A stretch of DNA of 46,874 nucleotides from Clostridiaceae bacterium (GCA_012519745.1 JAAYPO010000122.1:1-46874), one strand, 5' to 3'; shown: positions 7,143-15,714, counted from the first letter of the stretch. The notes: a model not told the origin generated them from the sequence alone. Numbers and translations are program-made.

Positions 7143-8786
7143 TCAATGCACCTTTCTATATACAGCCGGCATTATATATGTAAACCCGGTCCTATTCTTG
7201 TTCAGCGTTTCCGAGTGACCAATAAACAAATATCCGCCATATTCCATCATATCATAGAACTTATTGACCAATTCCCACCTGGTATCGGAGTCAAAATAAA
7301 TCATAACATTCCTGCAGAAAATTACATGGAATTTGTTACGGAAAGGGAAGCTGTTTTCCATGAGGTTGAACTTCCGGAAAATAACTTCATTTTTTATTTT
7401 ATTATCTATTATGTAATTAGTACTGTCATGTTTATTAAAGTATTCAAGCTTCCAGATACCAGGTACAGAAGCTATCGCCTCAGAGCTGTATATTCCCTTT
7501 TTCGCCTCTGCCAGAGCTCTGGTGGATATATCTGTAGCTAATATTTTAGTGTCCCACAACGGTTTTTCTTTTCCGAAAAACTCATCGATTATCATTGCAA
7601 GCGTATATGGCTCCTCACCTGTGGAACAGCCTGCGCTCCAAATCCTCAGATCCTTGTCGGCAGCAGTTTTTTTAAGATACGGAAGCACTGTATCCTTGAA
7701 AAACGAAAAATGCGCCGTCTCTCTCATGAAAAATGTATGATTTGTTGTGATTCTGTCTACCAGTGTCATTACTGCGTATCCGGTAGTATCGGACATAATA
7801 TGATCGAGATACTCGGAAAAGTCCTTGAAGTTATTCTGCATCAGTACGTTGTGAAGTCTTCCCATTTTCATTTCTACTGATTCAGATGTGTCTGGTATAA
7901 ATGTATCATCTGTCTTCGGATGCTCTGATTCGACGTGCTCATCAATTTCGAAAAGCTCGATACTTCTTAGGAAGATGGTTTGAGAAAAAAAGTTGTACAT
8001 CTCTTCATATGTATAGTCAGAACTAAACCATATTTGAAAACCGTCTCTTCTGATTATTTCTTCACCGGCGCCATCAGCGATATTTCCCGGGAGGTACCGG
8101 ATATCTGCAGCAATGTCCTGAAGGCTGTGAATCAGCATATATGACCTAACGCTTTCCATCTCACAACCCATCTCGAAAAAAATCACAGCTTTATATCTTT
8201 TTTTGTACTTCGTTACTTCAGGTAAGGTGTCTGTGAAACCACAAGCAGCTAAAGCTTTTTCTGCTCCAGCCATATCTCCCGATTTTTCATCGGCGTGTTC
8301 CTGCTTTTTTTCTGTGCTGTATGGTATTGCTTCATCCTCTTTTTGAAAATCGATCGATGCTTTGACCTGCCGCACATGATCCTTTATTTTATCAATAAGG
8401 GGTGCAGTATCAACATCATGATCCGGCGTTTCCCCAGCTGTTATTCTCTCAACCTCAGCCTTGATAACATCTATACTCGCCAGGATCAGGTCTGAAATCT
8501 CGGAAAAATCTATTTCATTTTTTTTCGATTTCAGCCTGCTTTCACCTTCCCGCAGCACCAGAAAAAGCTCCTCTGCCGAATGTGCGATCTCTGCAATACC
8601 ATCAAAGCGCATCATAGAAGAGGATCCCTTTATGGTATGCATGATCCTGAATATTTCATTTATCGTATCCTTACTGATTTGTTCTGATTGTTCACTCTCA
8701 ATGATAAGCTGTTCAAGCTGTTCGAGTAATTGCTCTGTCTCAAACACAAACATTTCCAGCATTGGTTCGTTGGTATAATCAAACAA
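7143..8786 (-). CDS. cheR: HPt - CheA-P2-like - CheR methyltransferase fusion
   Basis: A 547-residue fusion. Residues 1-110 are a histidine phosphotransfer (CheA P1-like) domain with His50 in MHTIKGSS. Residues about 196-282 resemble the CheA P2 response-regulator-binding domain (YKAVIFFEMGCEME through TIFLRSIELFEI). Residues 306-547 are a complete CheR methyltransferase: TTNHTFFMRE at 347-356, the SAM loop WSAGCSTGEEPYTLAM at 383-398, ATDIS at 417, FCRNVMIYF at 490-498. CheR methylates receptor glutamates. CheA's dimerisation, kinase and CheW-binding domains are absent, so His50 must receive phosphate from another kinase or from a receiver. The TTG start at 8786 follows GAGGTG by 8 bases, and cheY ends two bases upstream. 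Confidence 0.92.
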   Translation of the reverse strand: MFDYTNEPMLEMFVFETEQLLEQLEQLIIESEQSEQISKDTINEIFRIMHTIKGSSSMMRFDGIAEIAHSAEELFLVLREGESRLKSKKNEIDFSEISDLILASIDVIKAEVERITAGETPDHDVDTAPLIDKIKDHVRQVKASIDFQKEDEAIPYSTEKKQEHADEKSGDMAGAEKALAACGFTDTLPEVTKYKKRYKAVIFFEMGCEMESVRSYMLIHSLQDIAADIRYLPGNIADGAGEEIIRRDGFQIWFSSDYTYEEMYNFFSQTIFLRSIELFEIDEHVESEHPKTDDTFIPDTSESVEMKMGRLHNVLMQNNFKDFSEYLDHIMSDTTGYAVMTLVDRITTNHTFFMRETAHFSFFKDTVLPYLKKTAADKDLRIWSAGCSTGEEPYTLAMIIDEFFGKEKPLWDTKILATDISTRALAEAKKGIYSSEAIASVPGIWKLEYFNKHDSTNYIIDNKIKNEVIFRKFNLMENSFPFRNKFHVIFCRNVMIYFDSDTRWELVNKFYDMMEYGGYLFIGHSETLNKNRTGFTYIMPAVYRKVH

Positions 8787-8788
8787 TC

Positions 8789-9184
8789 CTAAATCACCTC
8801 TTTTTGAGCAGAACCATCCTGTGCATCAAATATTTTGTTCAGAATTAAAACCACATGCTCTTCTTTGAAAGGCTTTACTATGAAATACTTAGCTCCTGAT
8901 ACGATAGCTTCCTTGATGTATGCTTCCTGTCCCAATGCAGATGCCACGATCACATTTGCATTTTTATCAAAGGTCATAATTTGTTTAAGGGCTTCTATTC
9001 CGTTCATTTCAGGCATTGTAATATCCATTGTCACAAGGTCAGGACGATGCTCCATATATTTGTTTATACCTTCAAGCCCGTTCCTTGCTTCAGCAATTAC
9101 TTTGAACCCGTTCTTTTCCAGCATCGTTTTCAACGCCATTCTCATAAATGCTGCATCATCAACTACAAGTACTGTTTTCACCAC
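8789..9184 (-). CDS. cheY: CheY-like single-domain response regulator
   Basis: A 131-residue receiver domain with the acidic pair Asp9-Asp10, phosphoacceptor Asp54 (TMDITMPEMNG), Ser82 (VASALGQ) and Lys104 (VKPF), so all phosphorylation residues are present. There is no output domain. The GTG start at 9184 follows a GGGGGG ribosome binding site. It is the first gene of the operon, downstream of a c-di-GMP riboswitch and hairpin. The phosphate source and target are not encoded nearby; the P2-like and HPt domains of the next gene are likely partners. Confidence 0.95.
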   Translation of the reverse strand: MVKTVLVVDDAAFMRMALKTMLEKNGFKVIAEARNGLEGINKYMEHRPDLVTMDITMPEMNGIEALKQIMTFDKNANVIVASALGQEAYIKEAIVSGAKYFIVKPFKEEHVVLILNKIFDAQDGSAQKEVI

Positions 9185-9204
9185 TATTCCCCCCTTTATA
9201 AATA

Positions 9205-9232
9205 AAAACAGAAGACATCTGCCTTCTGTTTT
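9205..9232 (-). terminator. Riboswitch expression-platform hairpin ahead of cheY
   Basis: On the minus strand, stem AAAACAGAAG / CTTCTGTTTT with an 8-base loop runs into TTTTTATTTAT, the form of an intrinsic terminator. It stands between the c-di-GMP aptamer and the cheY ribosome binding site, so it can decide whether the operon is transcribed. It would also stop transcripts on the plus strand (T6). Confidence 0.85.
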
Positions 9233-9245
9233 TTATACAGTATTT

Positions 9246-9329
9246 ATCCGGCAGCCTGACAATCATAGCAATATTGCTTTAGACTCATAGCTTTGCGTCT
9301 TCACCTTTCGATGAATTTGCCTTTGTCTT
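9246..9329 (-). ncRNA. Cyclic-di-GMP-I riboswitch (GEMM-I)
   Basis: On the minus strand the leader contains the family's conserved elements in order: AAAGGCAAA, a helix UUCAUC / GGUGAA closed by a GAAA tetraloop, the invariant GACGCAAAGCUAUG block, a second hairpin around GUCUAAAGC and UGCUAUGAU, and the closing UCAGGCUGCCGG. This is the GEMM-I consensus, which binds cyclic-di-GMP. A terminator hairpin follows at 9205-9232 and then cheY. ON or OFF polarity cannot be read safely without folding the alternative states. No clear sigma-A promoter was found upstream of it. Confidence 0.93.
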
Positions 9330-9452
9330 GTATATTATTTCATTTTACAACTTTTTCGACATTTTTTGACCCTCAAGCTTAAATATAACATTTAAAATAA
9401 ATCTATTCAAGGATATAAATGGGCTATTTCTTTCAATAGCGCAATAATTTCC

Positions 9453-9478
9453 GGGATACTTTGCAGCTTTTCCTTCGT
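9453..9478 (+). promoter_or_regulatory. Possible ECF promoter for the second sigma gene
   Basis: GGGATAC (9453-9459) and CGTC (9475-9478) are 15 bases apart, 35 bases before the sigma factor start. CGTC is a frequent ECF -10 element, so this could be an autoregulated promoter. The -35 lacks the usual AAC, so confidence is low. Confidence 0.35.
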
Positions 9479-9512
9479 CTAAAGCGTATACAGGTTGGAG
9501 GGAGTTGAGTGA

Positions 9513-10004
9513 ATGGCGTACAAGTCCTGTCGGCGGTCGGACTTCGAGGCCTTTGTAACAAAGCATGAGAATAGGGTTTACCGCACTGCACTGGCTGTCA
9601 CCGGGGACGTATCCGATGCCGAGGACATTGTACAGGAAGTGTTCTGGCGTGCATTTGAGAAGTCTCCCGAATTTGAATCGGATGAACACGAAAAGGCATG
9701 GCTCATCAGAGTAACGGTAAACCTTTGTAAAAGTAAGCTGCGGTCCCCATGGCACAGGCGCATATCGCCGCTTCTCGATTCCTATCCTGCCGCTGAGCCT
9801 GAGCAGCATGAACTGTTGGATATGATCATGGCTCTGCCGCATAAATATAGGACTGTCATCCATTTGTTTTATTATGAGGGCTATTCCGTTAGGGATATAT
9901 CCGGGCTGACCGGGCAAAAGGAGTCAACCATACGAAGCCATCTTACCCGTGCCCGTCAGAAGCTTAGGTCCGTGTTGGAGGAGGACGAGTATGAAAGCAT
10001 ATAA
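9513..10004 (+). CDS. ECF-type RNA polymerase sigma factor
   Basis: A 163-residue ECF sigma factor. Region 2 spans about residues 9-75 (DFEAFVTKHENRVYRTAL, DAEDIVQEVFWRAFE, KAWLIRVTVNLCKS) and region 4 about 100-155 (LPHKYRTVIHLFYYEGYSV, RDISGLTGQKESTIRSHLTRARQKL). GGAGGGAG precedes the ATG at 9513. Its last 14 bases overlap the next gene, a membrane-anchored protein and likely partner. It is a different family member from the one at 787-1275: the sequences differ through most of their length. Confidence 0.94.
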   Translation: MAYKSCRRSDFEAFVTKHENRVYRTALAVTGDVSDAEDIVQEVFWRAFEKSPEFESDEHEKAWLIRVTVNLCKSKLRSPWHRRISPLLDSYPAAEPEQHELLDMIMALPHKYRTVIHLFYYEGYSVRDISGLTGQKESTIRSHLTRARQKLRSVLEEDEYESI

Positions 10005-11379
10005 AGAATACATGAGCAGAGTATCAGTTTCCGACACACTGCACCGAAAAATATTAGCCGGCCGCAAGAACAATGTATCTGCACGACCATCGATATTCGT
10101 CAAGCGATTTGCCACAGTCGCTTGCCTCTTTGCCCTGATCTTATTGAGTATTGCTGTTGTGCCGAAGCTGTTGCAGCGCAGCCCGGAGCCGATAGCAGGT
10201 GATAATGCTTCTGCATTACAGCCGGATACAGACAAATCACCAACAGACGGCAAATCCTCTGTACTGCAGTCGGATACAGACAAAACGGTACTTGATAGCA
10301 ATTCACCTGTATTACAGTCGGATAAAGACATCTCAGCATCCGTCCTTCCAAAGGATTTCACTCTCAATTTTAATAAAGCCGGCATGCAGTCCACAGCCAA
10401 AATATATATCCCGGGCCATTTCTGGCAAGAACTGACCAATGACGAACTTCAGGCGCTCTTTCCGGGATTGATGCAGAAATACAATGTTAGGGCCACCGCA
10501 AATTTCATGAGTGATGAAAACGGTGCATCACTATTCAGCATTGATGCTCATACAACAACTGTATCCGGCCTCAGAGCGTATATTCAGATCGCACCGGGCG
10601 AAACATCAGTCGACTATATAATCGTCGGAGACACCAAAACCACGGATGTCCTGGGTACGGAAGTCACTGCAGGATACTTTGAGAGCAGTCCGAACAGCAA
10701 GGGGGAAAGCAATGTCATCTGCTTTGCGAAGTTCAAACTTTCCGAAACAGCTTATTATGTTGAGATCGTCGGCAGAGATACCGAAAAAGAAACAGTCAGG
10801 GAAGAAATCACCGATCTCATTGGTCTGCTCATTAACGCAGGAGCAGCTGACCTTGACATATTTGATCCTGTCATACCCGAGCTGCGTAATGACCGGCTCG
10901 ATTTGGACGAGGCGCGTGCCGACCCCGATTTTGGCTCATATTTGCCGACAGCGCTCCCGGACGGCTTCGTATTTGAAGATGCCGTTCGCCTTATAAATCA
11001 GGAGCGCAATGGATTGACCGCCCATTGGGCAAAAGGCATGGGGTATATCGACTGGCATGTTACAAAGCTGACAGAGGGAGATAAAAAGCGGATAACCTCA
11101 GTTCAAGATGTGCACAATTACGATCTTTCACTCTATCCTATCCCCCGCGCCGATTCAGTTCCGGACGAACTTCGTGAGATCGTGGGCGATCCCATCTTCC
11201 TAAGTGAAGAGCTGACGCTGGAAGCAGTCCTGCGGCGGACCTATGAGGCCGCGGACTCCGGTGATATATCAGGTCCGAGGATGCAGTTCGGCATACTCTA
11301 CGGAGATATCCTGGTTGAGATCAACGTAAAAGGAGCCCAGCCTGAAGCGATATTCGAGATGGTATCAGGCGCTGGCTAA
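9991..11379 (+). CDS. Putative membrane-anchored anti-sigma/sensor protein
   Basis: A 462-residue protein. About 40 cytoplasmic residues are followed by one membrane helix (residues 38-60, FATVACLFALILLSIAVV). A tandem-repeat stalk comes next (about residues 75-120, three copies of a 16-residue unit with LQSDTDK), then two extracytoplasmic domains; the last third recalls DUF4367-type domains (SYLPTALPDGFVFEDA). I placed the start at ATG 9991, overlapping the sigma gene by 14 bp, because the reading from 9949 begins within the sigma coding region. Position and topology suggest an anti-sigma factor, but no zinc-finger motif is present. Its stop overlaps the stop of the convergent hydrolase gene by 3 bp with no terminator between them. 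Confidence 0.75.
   Translation: MKAYKEYMSRVSVSDTLHRKILAGRKNNVSARPSIFVKRFATVACLFALILLSIAVVPKLLQRSPEPIAGDNASALQPDTDKSPTDGKSSVLQSDTDKTVLDSNSPVLQSDKDISASVLPKDFTLNFNKAGMQSTAKIYIPGHFWQELTNDELQALFPGLMQKYNVRATANFMSDENGASLFSIDAHTTTVSGLRAYIQIAPGETSVDYIIVGDTKTTDVLGTEVTAGYFESSPNSKGESNVICFAKFKLSETAYYVEIVGRDTEKETVREEITDLIGLLINAGAADLDIFDPVIPELRNDRLDLDEARADPDFGSYLPTALPDGFVFEDAVRLINQERNGLTAHWAKGMGYIDWHVTKLTEGDKKRITSVQDVHNYDLSLYPIPRADSVPDELREIVGDPIFLSEELTLEAVLRRTYEAADSGDISGPRMQFGILYGDILVEINVKGAQPEAIFEMVSGAG
10213..10350 (+). repeat. In-frame 48-bp tandem repeat, three copies
   Basis: Three copies with a period of 48 bases, each containing TTACAG or CTGCAG, then CGGATA and AGACA, encode a 16-residue periodicity (S-x-LQ-SDTDK). 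They form the stalk of the putative anti-sigma protein just outside the membrane. Copy number could vary by slippage. Confidence 0.85.
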
Positions 11380-12797
11380 GTGTTGTGTCTGGAACGAAAT
11401 ATTTTCACTATCCCAACCAAAGCCAGTGACGCCATTATACAAAGCAGGCTGACATTCACTGCAGGATTGGACACAAGCAGCCATTCCAAACTGCTGTCGT
11501 ATATGAGAGGCACCAAAACGATCCAAAGTATTGGAATCACTAAGAAAATGAATAATGCAATTTTGCTTTTGATTTTTCGCCGGAGCATGAACACTGAAAA
11601 AAGAACAAGTCCCGCGAGCAGGCAAATCAGTAGGATCATGATGGAATAATCATATGTCACATCGGCCGCTTCAGGGAATTTACCCTCCGTCAGGTACTCC
11701 AGAATATCCTCCGCCATACTCCATGGAGTGGGAGCATTTTTTTGAAGATTCATTTGATTAAATGAATTTGTAAGCACTACAATACCATATCCGGAATCGG
11801 TATCCAACAGGATTGACGAAGAATACCCCGGCAGAGAACCGTTGTGAGTGAAGCGCATACCCGGCTTGCGATCGATTTTCGTCCAGTATATATCGTAATA
11901 CACATCAGATCCTGAAGACTGCCGGCCGGAACCTTCATTCCCGCTGATCAGCGAGACCTCGTCAGTTCGACCGCCCTGCTGATAACAGACCATAAAGCGG
12001 CAAAGATCCTCTGTCGTCGAAAGGAAACCTCCGGCAGGTGAATCTCCGGCAGAAATACGGTATGATACAGAAACTGCCGCCCCGTAAAACGGTATATGCC
12101 CTTTTATATGATTTCCGTCCTCAAGACCCGCGGCATTTGGGAAGGTGCGTTCCATGCGGAGCGGTTCAAGTATTTCTTCATTTACATAATCCTCAAACGA
12201 ACATCCTGACACGACCTCAGCAATCCTCCCAAGGAATATGTAATTCAGGTTGGAGTATTCATATGCAGTCCCGGGTCTGTGGTTCAGCTTCAGGTTCGCA
12301 GACTTTTTTACGATATCAGCCAGTGAGTATCCGGCTTTATAGATGTACGGCATACCGCCGTCGATCGCTGAAATGCCGCTTGTATGCCTGATCAGCTGTC
12401 CGATCGTAACAGAGGCATCATTACCCTGATAGCTGGCGTGGAAGTCCGGCAGATACTGGTCAACATGTGCATCTTCTTTCAGTTTGCCATCATTTATCAA
12501 TTGCCTGACAGCCAGTGCTGTAAACATCTTACTCAGCGAACCGATGGGATAAATACTCTCCCCGCTGTCCGGCGATCTTCCATAATCCTGCAGGTAAACT
12601 GCTTCTCCATGCCTGACTATTCCTATCGACACATTCGGGATTCCAGCCTGCTTCATTGAAGCTTCCAAATATGCGTCGATATCCCCGGTGTATCCATCGA
12701 TATCCCCGGTCTGCAGTCCGACTGCATACGAGTCGGCGCTGCCCGTCAGTAACAGTGCGCATACGAGCACTGCAAGAATATACTTTTTCATAATCAT
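11376..12797 (-). CDS. Beta-lactamase-fold serine hydrolase with C-terminal membrane domain
   Basis: A 473-residue class C beta-lactamase/DD-peptidase-like protein (Beta-lactamase Pfam family). A signal peptide ends near residue 25 (LLLTGSADSYA). Catalytic SxxK is Ser87-Lys90 (GSLSK) and YxN is Tyr181-Asn183 (YSN), with RHTSG near 137-141. The last 90 residues carry about three membrane helices and a basic tail. It probably acts on D-amino-acid peptides or esters outside the cell; true beta-lactamase action is doubtful. The ATG at 12797 is preceded by a weak AAAAGG; an ATG two codons on is equally possible. A 21-bp duplication near the N-terminus gives GDIDGYTGDIDAY. Confidence 0.88.
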   Translation of the reverse strand: MIMKKYILAVLVCALLLTGSADSYAVGLQTGDIDGYTGDIDAYLEASMKQAGIPNVSIGIVRHGEAVYLQDYGRSPDSGESIYPIGSLSKMFTALAVRQLINDGKLKEDAHVDQYLPDFHASYQGNDASVTIGQLIRHTSGISAIDGGMPYIYKAGYSLADIVKKSANLKLNHRPGTAYEYSNLNYIFLGRIAEVVSGCSFEDYVNEEILEPLRMERTFPNAAGLEDGNHIKGHIPFYGAAVSVSYRISAGDSPAGGFLSTTEDLCRFMVCYQQGGRTDEVSLISGNEGSGRQSSGSDVYYDIYWTKIDRKPGMRFTHNGSLPGYSSSILLDTDSGYGIVVLTNSFNQMNLQKNAPTPWSMAEDILEYLTEGKFPEAADVTYDYSIMILLICLLAGLVLFSVFMLRRKIKSKIALFIFLVIPILWIVLVPLIYDSSLEWLLVSNPAVNVSLLCIMASLALVGIVKIFRSRHNT

Positions 12798-12986
12798 TTC
12801 TGCCTTTTACACTATTTGCACGGATATACGATAATCCACATCAGAAGTCTTCATTATTTATTTATAAGTAAACCCTTTGCAACTCCCGGTACCTTGCATG
12901 ACATCAGACACCTGGACATTTATGTGCCAACAGGTGCCCAACTGACGCGTCTGGCTCCTCGTTATGATGCATCGTTATATCGTTCG

Positions 12987-13844
12987 CTATATTGTCCACT
13001 GGTTGTTTATCAGTCCGGTCAGCTTCCAACTGCCGTCGTGTTTCTGAAATACCAGTCTGAGGCTTCTCCAGTCCAATCCTTCGTATTGTGGATCGATTTG
13101 CGGAAAATAGTACTCAACAATTATTGCGCCCTTGTATATTTCAAATTGGTTCTCCAGCATGTTTCCAAAGCTCAAAACCTCATTATATCCAACCTCCGGA
13201 GCATTGACATAGTCCGCGGTGTATATGAATCTTTCGTAATATTCCTTAGTAGTTAACCTGATCTCTTCCCCCGAGCCGTCGTAATAACCCCAATGATAAA
13301 CATTCCCGTCATTCAGGAAGCTTTTTATCTCATTTTTGCTGAAGACAAGATCGCTTTCAACGTAAACAAAAGTGTATGGAGTGAATCTTACGCCCAAATC
13401 AGGGTGTGCATATTCCGATACTGTATCGAAGTCTTTCTCCGCTATTGCCCGAAGAACCAGGTCTGCGGTTTCTGCGATGATATTCTTCGCATCCTCAGGC
13501 GCGATAAGGCTATCCTCAGGTTCGGCCATATCCTCGTCCTGCGGATTATTTTCCTCAGATCCGGCCATGCCTTCGTCCTCTGAGCCGTTATCGTCAGGCG
13601 CATTCACATCGCTTCCATCAATGCCTCCCGACTGCTGTGAGCTGTTTCCGTCAGATGTTTTGGTACTGTCGCCTGCATTGTCTTGCGACAGCTTCGGACT
13701 GCTCTCACCGTCTTTGTCAGATGCCGTGACCTGCCCATCCGGCTCCTGCTCCTGTTTGTTTCTCATTACTACAGAAAAGGCAATTACTGATACACAAACT
13801 AATATTACAGCTAATGCAATGATCACTACTGATTTATTCTTCAA
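12987..13844 (-). CDS. Membrane-anchored protein with NTF2-like C-terminal domain
   Basis: A 285-residue protein that I do not recognise by name. Residues 5-27 are an uncleaved signal anchor. Residues about 30-115 are a low-complexity acidic, Ser/Gly/Asp-rich spacer (SEDEGMAGSEENNPQDEDMA). Residues about 118-285 form a compact domain with the look of NTF2/SnoaL-like proteins: a helix with ETADLVLRAIAEKDFDTVSEYAHPD in two parts, then strands ending LRLVFQKHDGSWKLTGLINNQWTI in two parts. Such domains often bind ligands or cell-wall parts extracellularly. It stands alone between the hydrolase gene and the ABC permease. Confidence 0.75.
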   Translation of the reverse strand: MKNKSVVIIALAVILVCVSVIAFSVVMRNKQEQEPDGQVTASDKDGESSPKLSQDNAGDSTKTSDGNSSQQSGGIDGSDVNAPDDNGSEDEGMAGSEENNPQDEDMAEPEDSLIAPEDAKNIIAETADLVLRAIAEKDFDTVSEYAHPDLGVRFTPYTFVYVESDLVFSKNEIKSFLNDGNVYHWGYYDGSGEEIRLTTKEYYERFIYTADYVNAPEVGYNEVLSFGNMLENQFEIYKGAIIVEYYFPQIDPQYEGLDWRSLRLVFQKHDGSWKLTGLINNQWTI

Positions 13845-13934
13845 TCGGCAGCCTCCCTGTACACATTTTCAATATATATAAATCTTATCCTGCATCGCTG
13901 CAAAAAACAATAGCAAAAAACCTGGGAGTCCCAC

Positions 13935-14651
13935 TCACTCAAGACGAATTCTCAGCAGCTTATATACATTGAGAAAAATCGATACCAGCAGAATAACAAT
14001 GAGCGGTATCAATAGCTTAATGTCAAACACCTCACCGGACATGAGTTTGAACCCCCATGTTGCAGGCAAAATCATTCCGGCATACTCTAGCATGCTGGGG
14101 AGCATGCTGACAGGAAACATGATCCCCGACAGCATTATAGAGGGCAGGAATAGTAATTGGGACATTATTGTAAGCTTTGATGAGCTTTTGACATACAGTC
14201 CGAATATCGTTCCCACCATCAAGCTGACTATGATGAAAATCGCCAGCGATATAAAATTAACAGCCGGGTTGGCAGGACTTTTTGCATCAAATGCCGCCGG
14301 TGATACAAAAAATATCACAAGGCTCATCATGAAAATATGGATGAAGGCAGCGCTGAAGTTGTTGATCAGCGCCGCCCATAGGGGTATTCCGCCAACACGA
14401 TATGCCTTTTTGATGTCACTTCCCAACAGCTCCACCAAGGGTGCAGGTGCTCCAAGAAAGGCTGCCATCGTCACGCCGAATACTGTCATGGTCTGGATCA
14501 GTGTATCCCTTGCCTCAGGGTTGATCGATGAGAAGATCCCGCCCATAAAGGCAAAGAACATGAGGGGCACGCCGTAATATGTCAAAAGTACACCTTTGTT
14601 TCTGATATCAAGCTTCCATTGCAGGGCTATCCCATATAAAAGCGCGCTCAT
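13935..14651 (-). CDS. ABC-2 type exporter permease
   Basis: A 238-residue integral membrane protein with about six hydrophobic helices (for example VPLMFFAFMGGIF, FIHIFMMSLVIFFV, FISLAIFIIVSLMVGTIF). The ABC-2 signature region is LLFLPSIMLSGIMFPVSMLP near 165-185. It pairs with the ATPase gene upstream, with which it overlaps by 4 bp (ATGA-type coupling). The pair resembles drug or peptide exporters of the ABC-2 class; the substrate is unknown. The permease looks intact although its ATPase gene is frameshifted. Confidence 0.9.
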   Translation of the reverse strand: MSALLYGIALQWKLDIRNKGVLLTYYGVPLMFFAFMGGIFSSINPEARDTLIQTMTVFGVTMAAFLGAPAPLVELLGSDIKKAYRVGGIPLWAALINNFSAAFIHIFMMSLVIFFVSPAAFDAKSPANPAVNFISLAIFIIVSLMVGTIFGLYVKSSSKLTIMSQLLFLPSIMLSGIMFPVSMLPSMLEYAGMILPATWGFKLMSGEVFDIKLLIPLIVILLVSIFLNVYKLLRIRLE

Positions 14652-15479
14652 AATACCGCCTCCCTTGCTATGTCGATAAATCTCTGTTCAAGTGTGGCCT
14701 TCTCGATCTTAACATCAAGAACGGTATTGCCTGACTCATTACAGATCTTAAGAAGCTCAAGCAATGTGTCCCCGATATTTGCAGAGGTGAATACCCAGTA
14801 TCCCTGCTCACAGTCAGCATTTTGTATCGGCCTCTCAGTTTTGATATGTATGCGGCTGTGCCCCGGCATTTTACTGGTCAGTTCGTCTACTGCCCCATTG
14901 AAAGCGATCTTTCCATCTCTGAGTATGGCGATCCTGTCGCACAGGCTCTCTACCTCGGCCATGTCATGGCTTGCCATGATGATCGTTTTCCCCCGGGCTT
15001 TCAGTTGGCGTATTTGTGTATGAAGGGAAATACGGCCTTCTACATCAAGCCCCGCAGTCGGTTCGTCCAGAAACAGCAGGTCTGGATCGCCAATAAGCGC
15101 CAGCGCCAGATGCAGACGCCTTTTCTGTCCTGTGGACATCTCCCTGTACTGCTTGTTTTTCAGATGCGCAAGGTCAAAAGCATTAAAAGACTTCTGTATC
15201 CTTCCACAGGCAAAACAGCTTATATGCCTCTATCGCCCTGATGTTTGAAGGAAGCGATGAAGATTGGAGCTGCACACCTATCCTGCCGTTTATTGTGATC
15301 TTCCCGCTGTCATACCTGCGGATGCCCTCGATGCATTCAAGGGTAGTAGTCTTGCCGGCTCCGTTAGTACCAAGCAAAGCAAATATTTCACCACATTTTA
15401 CAGAGAAGGAAATATTCTTTATCACTGTGTTCGTTCCGTAGCTTTTTGTCAGGTTTTCTATTCTAAGAGCCTCACTCAT
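14648..15479 (-). pseudogene. ABC-2 exporter ATPase, interrupted by a frameshift
   Basis: Two adjacent frames make one ABC ATPase. The first (15479-15183) has Walker A GTNGAGKTT and the Q-loop region (GVQLQSS). The second has the signature MSTGQKRR, Walker B LLFLDEPTAGLD and the switch His region (MASHDM), and runs to 14648. Removing one T from the TTTT run at 15185-15188 (AAAA on the plus strand) joins EVF to NAFDLAHLKNKQYREMSTGQ without a gap. The single-base insertion is therefore clear; it may be a true mutation, a sequencing error, or a slippage site, since UUU followed by UAA can slip +1 onto UUU. GGAGGG precedes the ATG at 15479. Confidence 0.85.
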
Positions 15480-15714
15480 CCCTCGGTCCCTCCTTGCCCG
15501 GAATTATAGTGCCCGTCTTTTGAACAATCTCACCTGCCGTCATTAGCTCTTTGTTTCGCATAATAACTCACCTCTGCTTTAAGTTTACTACATGACGAAG
15601 CGTAACAAGTAATATTTTCTTGTAGACGGTTTTTTATTTCCCGATGTCAAAGCACGAGCAAGTGAACGTAGAGAGGGAGGCAAAGGGACCATCCCCTGCT
15701 TCCCCTGTATTTGT

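Noticed and set aside
7143-8786. Simple full-length CheA gene
   Set aside because: The N-terminal P1 and P2-like parts suggested CheA, but there is no H-box dimerisation, ATPase or CheW-like domain; the C-terminal half is a methyltransferase.
9345-9917. 190-codon minus-strand open frame
   Set aside because: Antisense to the second ECF sigma factor and its upstream region; the sigma regions 2 and 4 are unmistakable.
12909-12936. Terminator or operator between the serine hydrolase and the NTF2-like gene
   Set aside because: CACCTG and CAGGTG can pair over a 16-base loop, but the arms are only six bases and no T run follows.
15120-15250. Programmed prfB-like +1 frameshift in the ABC ATPase
   Set aside because: The UUU-UAA slip is possible, but the essential closely spaced Shine-Dalgarno-like site is absent and ABC ATPases are not known to need such control. 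Kept only as a remark.
15660-15714. Terminator after the GNAT-like gene
   Set aside because: AGGGGATGGTCCCT is a short symmetrical stretch, but no T run follows it on the minus strand.
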